From: Rubrivivax sp.
GTDB lineage: Bacteria > Pseudomonadota > Gammaproteobacteria > Burkholderiales > Burkholderiaceae_C
Length of the DNA: 64,000 bases
Reading direction: 5' to 3'
NCBI GenBank assembly: GCA_016707445.1
Contig: JADJHR010000006.1
Coordinates: 372,001-436,000, forward strand
Position 1 is the stretch's first letter. Each line of letters begins with the position of its first letter. The position numbers and the translations under genes were made by a program. Below the pieces are notes generated by a model. The model saw only the letters and a program-made list of their open reading frames with translations, ran no database searches and was not told the origin of the DNA. This document shows, one piece after another, positions 33,811 through 45,040 of the stretch.

Positions 33811-34806
33811 TCAGGTCGCGGCCACCGGCTGCAGGGCCGCCACCGGCTCGGGCGCCAGCAGTGTGCCGTCGCGCAGGCCGCGCAGCGTGCCCAGCAGCAG
33901 CGCCGCGATCACCAGCGACGCCAGCGCCAGCAGCAGCACGCCCAGGTTGGCCATCAGTCCGCCAGGGCCGGCCAGTCGCAGCGTCAGCGCCGCCAGTGCC
34001 GCCACGGGGAACGACATTCCCCAATGCGCCAGACCGAACGGCAGGCCGGCGATCTGGCGCGCCTGCAAGGCCACCCAGACCAGGCTGAACATCGCCGCGC
34101 CCCACAAGGCCCAGGCCAGCAGCGGCGGTGCGCCGAACTGCAGCAGCGACAGGCCGACCACGGCAGGCGGCGCGATGAAGATGAAACTGGTCGGCCGCAT
34201 GCGGTCGGGCCACAGGCCCTGCAGCGCGATGCGCACCGCGATCAGGATCAGCACCACCGGCCAGAACAGCAGGCCGACGCCGAACTGCGCAGCCGACCAC
34301 TCGACGTAGCCCAGCGGCACGCCGGCCAGCGGCACCAGCACGTTGCCGACGACGGGAATGACCAGCGCCGGCGTTGCGCTGGCCCAGACCAGTCCGCCCG
34401 GGCCGTTGCCCTTCCACCAGCGGCCCAGCACCCAGGCTGTCACCGCCGCCTGTGCCAGGGCACCCAGCGCCCACAGCGCCCGCGTCACGGGGCCGGCCTG
34501 GCCATGCGCCACGGCCACCGTGGCGAGCAGGATCAGCGCGATCGGCAGTGTCGCGATGAAGGTGTGACGCACCGGGTGCCGGCAGTCCTCGGCCCAGGCC
34601 TCGGGGTGGCGCCGCGCACGCGCCAGCGTGGCCAGCGCCAGCGCGGCAAACACCAGTGCCGCCAGCAGCGCGACCGCCAGCGAGATGGCGCTGGCCGCAT
34701 CGCCCATCAGCGGCGCGGCGCGATGCCAGGCCAGCGACAGGCCGGTCAGCCCCATCACGATCGAAAACCAGCCCGGGAACAGAAATTTCAGCGGCGTGGC
34801 GTTCAC
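33811..34806 (-). CDS. TehA/SLAC1-family (TDT) membrane channel
   Basis: This 331-residue integral membrane protein has about ten helices, starting LKFLFPGWFSIVMGLTGLSLAW and containing VIPVVGNVLVPLAGVPLGY, WPVVLILIAVRIALQGLWPD and GLAHWGMSFPVAALAALTLRL. It fits the TehA/SLAC1 anion-channel family, which handles small anions such as dicarboxylates, chloride, nitrate or possibly sulfite and tellurite. The start is the GTG at 34806, which overlaps the OsmC stop as GTGA and so indicates coupled translation. It is the last gene of the efflux operon that begins at 40276. Transport of an inorganic sulfur anion would suit that context but is inference. Confidence 0.87.
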   Translation of the reverse strand: MNATPLKFLFPGWFSIVMGLTGLSLAWHRAAPLMGDAASAISLAVALLAALVFAALALATLARARRHPEAWAEDCRHPVRHTFIATLPIALILLATVAVAHGQAGPVTRALWALGALAQAAVTAWVLGRWWKGNGPGGLVWASATPALVIPVVGNVLVPLAGVPLGYVEWSAAQFGVGLLFWPVVLILIAVRIALQGLWPDRMRPTSFIFIAPPAVVGLSLLQFGAPPLLAWALWGAAMFSLVWVALQARQIAGLPFGLAHWGMSFPVAALAALTLRLAGPGGLMANLGVLLLALASLVIAALLLGTLRGLRDGTLLAPEPVAALQPVAAT

Positions 34807-35249
34807 TTCAGCTGTGCGCCGTGGGCGTCGAACACCTGCACGGTGACGTCGATGCCCTGGCTCACGCTCTGCGTCACGGTGCAATAGGCCTCGAAGCCGC
34901 CCATCACGCGTTCCAGGTGCTCCAGCGTGTCGCCGGGCACGCCCAGGGTCAGCGTGGCCTTCAGGCCCAGCACGCGCAACCGGCCCTCGGCGTTGCGGCC
35001 GACCTCGGCCTGCACGTCGCAGGCGATGCGGCCCGGGTCCTGCTTGAACTTGCGCCAGGCGAACAGCAGCGACGCGCTCAGGCAGTTGCCCACCGCGGCG
35101 GCCAGCAGCTGCACTGGCGAAGGCCCCTGCCCCTGTCCCAGTGGCGGGGGTTCGTCGCACAGCAGCGCCGGCACGCCGGCGGCGAAATGCGCCTCGAACT
35201 GAAAGTCCGCGATCTGGGTCAGGCGCACGGTTTCGGTGTTGTTGCTCAT
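34803..35249 (-). CDS. OsmC-family thiol peroxidase-like protein
   Basis: This 148-residue protein has the OsmC alpha/beta fold. The two redox cysteines are Cys56 in VGNCLSASLLFAW and Cys123 in FEAYCTVTQSV. Members reduce organic hydroperoxides or other reactive species through this cysteine pair. The start ATG at 35249 is followed by a conserved N-terminal strand. It lies between the CsoR-family gene (61 bp upstream) and tehA (4-bp overlap) in the efflux operon, which suggests that the operon responds to an oxidant or reactive sulfur species as well as, or instead of, a metal. Confidence 0.92.
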   Translation of the reverse strand: MSNNTETVRLTQIADFQFEAHFAAGVPALLCDEPPPLGQGQGPSPVQLLAAAVGNCLSASLLFAWRKFKQDPGRIACDVQAEVGRNAEGRLRVLGLKATLTLGVPGDTLEHLERVMGGFEAYCTVTQSVSQGIDVTVQVFDAHGAQLK

Positions 35250-35310
35250 GGGGATCCTCGGTCTGCAGTGGCCGCGGTAACGGCCTGTTGGCCGCTTGGT
35301 CGCGGCGGGT

Positions 35311-35640
35311 CTAGCGCACCTTGCCCAGCAGGGTCTGCACCTCGTCCAGCAGCGTGCCGAGCTCGCCTTCCGCCTGTTCGTCGAGCCGCAGCCGCGACTG
35401 CAGCTCTTGCTGCATGAAGCACACCGTCATGCGCACATAGGTGCTGTCGAGTGCCTTGCGCACGGCAGCCATCTGCGACGCAATGTCGAGGCAGGGTTGG
35501 TCCTCCTCGATCATGCGCTGGATGCCGCGCAACTGGCCCTCGGCACGCTTGAGGCGATTGAGCAGGTCGGTTCGGGCGGCGCTGTCGGCAAGCATGGACA
35601 TGGTGAAACTCAGGGCATGGGGTGCGGCAGGAGTGGTCAT
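35311..35640 (-). CDS. CsoR/RcnR/FrmR-family transcriptional repressor with unusual ligand residues
   Basis: This 109-residue all-helical repressor has the family core LLNRLKRAEGQLRGIQRMIEE, which holds the DNA-contacting arginines. Cys50 in EEDQPCLDIASQMAAV is the conserved first ligand. The position that is His in CsoR, RcnR and FrmR is Phe75, with Cys74 directly before it in VRMTVCFMQQEL. Family members sense copper, nickel, formaldehyde or persulfides. The Cys50/Cys74 pair suits thiol chemistry or a non-canonical metal site. The ATG at 35640 follows the DUF2892 gene by 25 bp. It is encoded in the efflux operon whose promoter carries an ATACCC/GGGTAT palindrome, so it is the likely autoregulator. 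Confidence 0.88.
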   Translation of the reverse strand: MTTPAAPHALSFTMSMLADSAARTDLLNRLKRAEGQLRGIQRMIEEDQPCLDIASQMAAVRKALDSTYVRMTVCFMQQELQSRLRLDEQAEGELGTLLDEVQTLLGKVR

Positions 35641-35665
35641 TGTGTCTAACTTGCGCAGGCTTCGT

Positions 35666-35893
35666 TCAGCGCAGGCCGCAGCTGGCGCCACCTTCGGGAA
35701 CGCCCAGCTTCTTCAGCAGGAAGCTCGGCGGGCAGAAGTTGGTGATGCCCGACTGGAACAGGTTCAGGCCCACGAACGCGGTGAGCGCCAGGAACCAGGA
35801 GCTGACGAACAGGGGGCTGCCGTCGACGCCGAGCGCGAGCGAGAGCAGAACAAAAAAACCGGCCATCAGGCGGATGTAGCGGTCGACGGTCAT
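35666..35893 (-). CDS. DUF2892 (YgaP-like) small membrane protein
   Basis: This 75-residue protein has two hydrophobic helices (about residues 6-22 and 29-46), followed by a cysteine motif ITNFCPPSFLLKKLG and a C-terminal GASCGLR. It matches DUF2892, the membrane module found attached to rhodanese domains in YgaP and in persulfide-stress operons. The function is unknown, although the conserved CP motif suggests thiol or sulfur chemistry at the membrane. The start is 2 bp from the RND stop, and the repressor gene follows after 25 bp. Confidence 0.88.
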   Translation of the reverse strand: MTVDRYIRLMAGFFVLLSLALGVDGSPLFVSSWFLALTAFVGLNLFQSGITNFCPPSFLLKKLGVPEGGASCGLR

Positions 35894-35895
35894 GA

Positions 35896-39202
<3,307 letters not shown>

Positions 39203-39206
<4 letters not shown>

Positions 39207-40276
39207 GGCTTGGCGGTCGCCGGGCGTGCGTCGGCAAGGCCGGCCTTGATGGCGTCGGCGGCGATGCGGTCACCGGCCTTCAGCCCGGCCAGCACATCGA
39301 TGCCCTCATCGCCATGGTCGCTGCCCAGGCGCACGGCGCGCAAGGCAAAGCCCTGGCCCTGGGCGACATAGACGGCGGTCAACTCACCGCGACGCAGTAC
39401 GGCGGCGGTCGGGACGCGCAAGGCTGTGGCGGCCACGGCGGGGTTGGCCTCGCCGCTGAAGCGGATGCGTGCCACCTGGCCCGGCACCAAGTCCTTCAGC
39501 GCCGACCGTGGCAGGTCCAGCCGCCATTCGACGGTCTGCGACACGGCGTCGGCGCTGGCCAGTTCGGTCTTGCGCTCGGGCTGGATGCGGCGGCCGTCGC
39601 CCAGTTCGACCTCGATGCGCGTGGCCTGGCGCGCCAGCGCCGCCATCGACAAGGGCACCTGCACGGTGGCGCGCATGGCGTCGGGCGCGTAGATGGTGGC
39701 GATGGCCAGGCCCGGGCTGGCCAGGTCGCCGGCCTGCATCTGCGTGGCCAGCACCACGCCGTCGAAGGGTGCGGCGACGGCGGCGTAGCCGCGCGCCAGG
39801 CTGGCCTGGGTGCGGGCGGCCTGGGCCTGCTGCACGCCCGACTGCGCGGCCCTGAACTGGGTGTCCGCCGTATCCAGCGCGGCCTGGCTGACAAAACCCT
39901 GGGCACGCAGGTCGCGTGTGCGTTCGGCGGCCAGCCGGGCGTTGCGCGCTTCGGCCTCGGCCTGGGCGAGCCCGGCTGCGCTGCGCTGCAGGCCGGCCTG
40001 GGCATCACGGTCGTCAATGCGCGCGATGGCCTGGCCCGCCTTCACGCGGTCACCCGCCTTGATCAGCAAGGCCGTCAGGTTGCCGCTCAGCTGCGCCGAG
40101 ACCGTGGCCTGGCGCAAGGGCTCGAGATGACCTTCCAGCGTCAGCGAAAGGCCTGCGCCGGTGGCTTGCGCGGTGACCAGCGGCACATCGGCCGCCCGGG
40201 CCGGTGCGCTCGCCGCCAGCAAGGCGGCCGCCGCCAGTGAGAACGCCAGCGTTTGAAGGGGTGACTTGATGACCAT
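39203..40276 (-). CDS. RND efflux periplasmic adaptor (membrane fusion protein)
   Basis: This 357-residue protein has a signal peptide (SLAAAALLAASAPARA). The mature part has a lipoyl/barrel-sandwich half-motif (LEPLRQATVSAQLSGNLTAL and IKAGDRVKAGQAIARID), an alpha-helical hairpin rich in Ala, Gln and Arg, and a second lipoyl half (ARGYAAVAAPFDGVVLATQM). A beta-barrel domain comes last. It links the RND pump to an outer-membrane channel, and no channel gene is in the operon. The ATG at 40276 is the only credible start. The predicted transcription start falls at or next to it, so the mRNA may be leaderless. Confidence 0.93.
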
Positions 40277-40282
40277 GTGGCC

Positions 40283-40311
40283 ATCATACTATATACCCCA
40301 TAGGGTATCAA
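40283..40311 (-). promoter_or_regulatory. Promoter and CsoR-type operator of the efflux operon
   Basis: On the minus strand TTGATA (40311-40306) and TATGAT (40288-40283) are separated by exactly 17 bp, a strong sigma-70 promoter. The perfect inverted repeat ATACCC-CATA-GGGTAT (40293-40308) overlaps the -35 end and the spacer. Operators of CsoR/CstR-type repressors have this TACCC...GGGTA form, so binding would block the polymerase. The repressor encoded at 35311-35640 in the same operon is the obvious candidate. The -10 ends 6 bases before the adaptor ATG. Confidence 0.75.
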
Positions 40312-40315
40312 TAGC

Positions 40316-40822
40316 CTACAGCAACTGAGGCCGGTTGGGCAGCTCGTCGGGGTTGTCGGTGCGCTCGGGCAGGGCAAAGTGGCGCATCAGCAGCGTGTCG
40401 ACGGCGTCGACCGCCTTCAGCAGACCAGCCTCGAAGTGGCGCTGGCGAAACTCGACCTGCATGTCGGCGACGATGGACTGCCAGTGGTCGGCCTCGACAA
40501 GCCGAGCCACGCCGCGGTCGGCGACGACCTCGATCGCGCGCTCGGCCAGCAGCAGGTAGATCAGCACGCCGTTGTTCGCTTCGGTGTCCCACACGCGCAG
40601 CTTGCCGAACAGCGCGATCGCCCGTTCGCGTGCGCTGGCGTTGCGCCGCAGGTAGCTCAGCGGCAGACCGGCTTCGACGCAGACCCGGATCTCGCCGCTG
40701 TGGTGCTTCTCGCTGGCGGCAATGCGCTGCTCGATGCGGTCCAGCGCCGCCGGGCCGAGCGCGCGCCGGGTGTCGGTCTCGTCGTGCCAGCGGTGCCGCA
40801 GCAGCCGCGCCAGGCGCTTCAT
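40316..40822 (-). CDS. TPM-domain protein (short)
   Basis: This 168-residue protein carries a TPM fold: ALDRIEQRIAASEKHHSGEI, RVCVEAGLP, FGKLRVWDTEANNGVLIYLL and DRGVARLVEADHWQSIVADM. It has no signal peptide, so it is likely cytoplasmic or bound to the membrane-anchored partner. The start overlaps the stop of the longer TPM gene as ATGA. LemA and paired TPM proteins form a common conserved unit of unknown function. The RND operon promoter begins just after this gene. Confidence 0.87.
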   Translation of the reverse strand: MKRLARLLRHRWHDETDTRRALGPAALDRIEQRIAASEKHHSGEIRVCVEAGLPLSYLRRNASARERAIALFGKLRVWDTEANNGVLIYLLLAERAIEVVADRGVARLVEADHWQSIVADMQVEFRQRHFEAGLLKAVDAVDTLLMRHFALPERTDNPDELPNRPQLL

Positions 40823-41760
40823 CACCAGCTTCCCCCTGAGCCACCGCCGCCGAAGTCGCCACCACCACCCGACGAGAAGCCGCCGCTGCCGCTGGACGAA
40901 TACCCGCCGCCACCGCCGAAGCCACCGCCGCCACCGCCCCAGCCGGACGAACCTCGTCGCCCGGGTGAGGTGGCTTTCCAGGCCGCCGATCCGATGCCCA
41001 GCACGCTCATGCCGATCAAGGTGATGAAGCCCGTCAAGCCGGCGAGCGCCAGGCTGCTGGTCAACCACCAGCTGAAGCCACCGGCCGCGACACTGGTTGC
41101 CAGGACGCCCAGGCGCCTGCCGAACAGGCCGCCAAGCACACGGCCGACCAGCGGCACGGCGACGAAGAAGAACATCAGCAACTCGGGTGCATTCAGCCAG
41201 TCCGGCACCTCGATGCCCTGATTCGTGTGCTGCGGCGTCGGCAGGTTCTCACCCCGGATGCGCGCGATCAGCGCGTCGACGCCGGCTGTCAGGCCACCGG
41301 CAAAATCACCTTGCTTGAAGGCTGGCGTGATGGTGTTCTGCACGATCTGGCGCACTGCCAGGTCGGGCACGGCGCCTTCCAGCGCCTTTGCGGTAGCAAT
41401 CCAGATCTTGCGGTCGTTCTTGGCCACCACGATCAGCAGACCGTCGCCGACATCGCGGCGACCGATCTTCCACAGGTCACCCACACGCTGCGCAAACGAC
41501 GCGATGTCCTCGGGCGCCGTGGTGGGCACCATGAAGACCACGATCTGCGGGCCCGCCTGGGCCTCGAAGGCGGCCAGCTTGGCTTCCAGTGCGGCCTGCT
41601 GTGCCGCGTCCAGCGTGCCGGTCTGGTCGATCACGCGGGCTGCGGGCAAGGCCGGCACCGGCTGCAGATCCTGCGCGTGCAGCGCCGGCGCGAACAGCAG
41701 CCCGAACAGCAGCGTGAGCAGCGGCGCCAGCAGCAGGACCGGCAGGCGCAGCAGCTTCAT
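40822..41760 (-). CDS. TPM-domain membrane protein, YgcG family
   Basis: This protein of about 312 residues has a signal peptide (MKLLRLPVLLLAPLLTLLFG and on to ALHAQ), then a periplasmic TPM domain (AARVIDQTGTLDAAQQAALE, AQRVGDLWKIGRRDVGDGLL and DDRK-like KNDRKIWIATAKALEG). Two transmembrane helices follow, near residues 195-260. The C-terminal tail is made almost entirely of Gly and Ser with aromatic spacers. This is the YgcG layout, and the function is unknown. The ATG at 41760 is preferred because it opens directly into the signal peptide; a TTG 18 bases upstream is possible. The gene follows lemA by 22 bp and is coupled to the short TPM gene. Confidence 0.88.
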   Translation of the reverse strand: MKLLRLPVLLLAPLLTLLFGLLFAPALHAQDLQPVPALPAARVIDQTGTLDAAQQAALEAKLAAFEAQAGPQIVVFMVPTTAPEDIASFAQRVGDLWKIGRRDVGDGLLIVVAKNDRKIWIATAKALEGAVPDLAVRQIVQNTITPAFKQGDFAGGLTAGVDALIARIRGENLPTPQHTNQGIEVPDWLNAPELLMFFFVAVPLVGRVLGGLFGRRLGVLATSVAAGGFSWWLTSSLALAGLTGFITLIGMSVLGIGSAAWKATSPGRRGSSGWGGGGGGFGGGGGYSSSGSGGFSSGGGGDFGGGGSGGSW

Positions 41761-41782
41761 GGCGGCCGATTGATGCAAGCGA

Positions 41783-42400
41783 CTAGCGCGACGCGGCGGG
41801 TGCGGCCGGCTTGTCGAAGTTAACCGTCGGCGGCACCTTCAGCGCGGCCTCGTTCTCGACCGTGAAGCTGGGTTTCACGCTGTAGCTGAAGATCATCGCC
41901 GTCAGGTTGGACGGAAAGCTGCGCGTCAGCACGTTGTAGTCCTGCACCGCCTTGATGCTGCGGTTGCGGGCCACGGTGATGCGGTTCTCGGTGCCTTCGA
42001 GCTGTACGCGCAGATCCTGGAAGGCCTGGTTGGCCTTCAGGTTGGGGTACTGCTCGCTGACCGCCATCAGCCGGCTCAGCGCGCCGCCGAGTTCACCCTG
42101 TGCGGCCTGGAACCGCTTCATCGCTTCGGGGTTGTTCAGCGTTTCGGGCGTGACCTGGATGGCCGTGGCCTTGGCACGCGCCTCGATCACGCGGGTCAGC
42201 GTCTCTTGCTCGAAGTTGGCCTCGCCCTTGACCGTGGCCACGATGTTGGGGATCAGGTCGGCGCGCCGCTGGTACTGGTTGAGCACTTCGGCCGAGGCCG
42301 CCTTGACGGTCTCGTCCAGGCGCTGGAAGTCGTTGTAGCCGCAGCCGCCGAGCAGGCCCGCCAGGGCCAGCAGCGTCAGGGTGATGAGTCGATGCAGCAT
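41783..42400 (-). CDS. LemA family lipoprotein
   Basis: This 205-residue protein begins with a lipoprotein signal peptide ending LAGLLGGC. The LemA core follows: LNQYQRRADLIPNIVATVKG, QETLTRVIEARAKA, LMAVSEQYPNLKANQAFQDL and the NRSIKAVQDYNVL segment. All are long amphipathic helices. The function of LemA proteins is not settled. They are regularly encoded with TPM proteins, as here, and a role in envelope stress is often suggested. GGAGA precedes the ATG. It lies 21 bp after ssb on the same strand, probably with its own expression. Confidence 0.92.
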   Translation of the reverse strand: MLHRLITLTLLALAGLLGGCGYNDFQRLDETVKAASAEVLNQYQRRADLIPNIVATVKGEANFEQETLTRVIEARAKATAIQVTPETLNNPEAMKRFQAAQGELGGALSRLMAVSEQYPNLKANQAFQDLRVQLEGTENRITVARNRSIKAVQDYNVLTRSFPSNLTAMIFSYSVKPSFTVENEAALKVPPTVNFDKPAAPAASR

Positions 42401-42421
42401 GGTGTGATGGTCTCCGGGGCT

Positions 42422-42901
42422 TTAGAAGGGAATGTCGTCTTCCATGTCGTCGAAGCCGGTGGCCGACTTGGCGGCTGGCTTGGCCACCGGCGCGCTGCGC
42501 GGTGCGGGGGCCTGCCGCGGCGCCGGGGCGCCACCTCCTGCCTCGTCGCCACCGCCGCCGCCGCCTTCGCGGCCGCCCAGCAACTGCATTTCGGTGGCCT
42601 GGATCTCGGTGGTGTATTTGTCGACGCCGTCCTTGTCGGTCCACTTGCGCGTCTTCAGCCGCCCCTCGACGTAGACCGGGCGGCCCTTCTTCAGGTATTC
42701 GCCGGCGATCTCGGCCAGCCGGTCGAAGAAGACCACGCGATGCCATTCGGTCTCTTCCTGACGTTCACCGCTGGTCTTGTCCTTCCACTGGCGGCTGGTG
42801 GCGATGGTGACGTTGCAGATCGCCGATCCGCTGGGCGCATAGCGCACCTCGGGGTCGCGGCCGAGGTTGCCGACGAGGATGACTTTGTTGACCGAGGCCA
42901 T
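42422..42901 (-). CDS. ssb: Single-stranded DNA-binding protein
   Basis: This 159-residue SSB protects single-stranded DNA in replication and repair. The OB fold covers the first 110 residues (ASVNKVILVGNLGRDPEVRY, WHRVVFFDRLAEIAGEYLKK and GRPVYVEGRLKTRKW). A flexible Gly- and Pro-rich linker follows, and the tail ends MEDDIPF, the acidic tip that recruits partners such as RecQ. The ATG at 42901 is the normal start. It is divergent from recQ, with 171 bp between the starts, and faces repair genes recQ and uvrA on the other strand. Confidence 0.96.
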   Translation of the reverse strand: MASVNKVILVGNLGRDPEVRYAPSGSAICNVTIATSRQWKDKTSGERQEETEWHRVVFFDRLAEIAGEYLKKGRPVYVEGRLKTRKWTDKDGVDKYTTEIQATEMQLLGGREGGGGGGDEAGGGAPAPRQAPAPRSAPVAKPAAKSATGFDDMEDDIPF

Positions 42902-43072
42902 GGCGCTCTCCTTGAGCAGTCTTGAAGCGGTAAGGGGGTCATGATAGCGACCGCTCCATCGCCGGCCCATCGCCCGCTGGCGGGTTCCTGGGGTGCACCC
43001 GGCCGGGGGAGCTCTCGATCACCGCTCCCGCCGGCCGTCGTCCACGGAGGGCTCGTTTACCATCCCTGCCCG

Positions 43073-44954
<1,882 letters not shown>

Positions 44955-45040
44955 CGCCTGCAGCCTGTCGACTGTCGACTTGCGAGATGACTCGCAAGGA
45001 CCTGTCTCGCTATGATGGTCGGTTTTCCTCGCATCGACCC

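Noticed and set aside
31849..34887. Thousand-codon plus-strand open frame
   Set aside because: It runs opposite the CoA transferase, peptide-binding protein and TehA genes, which are clearly real; Arg/Gln/His-rich composition marks it as a shadow.
44955..45040. LexA box upstream of uvrA
   Set aside because: CTGTC and GTCGAC repeats occur, but no CTG-N10-CAG pattern is present.
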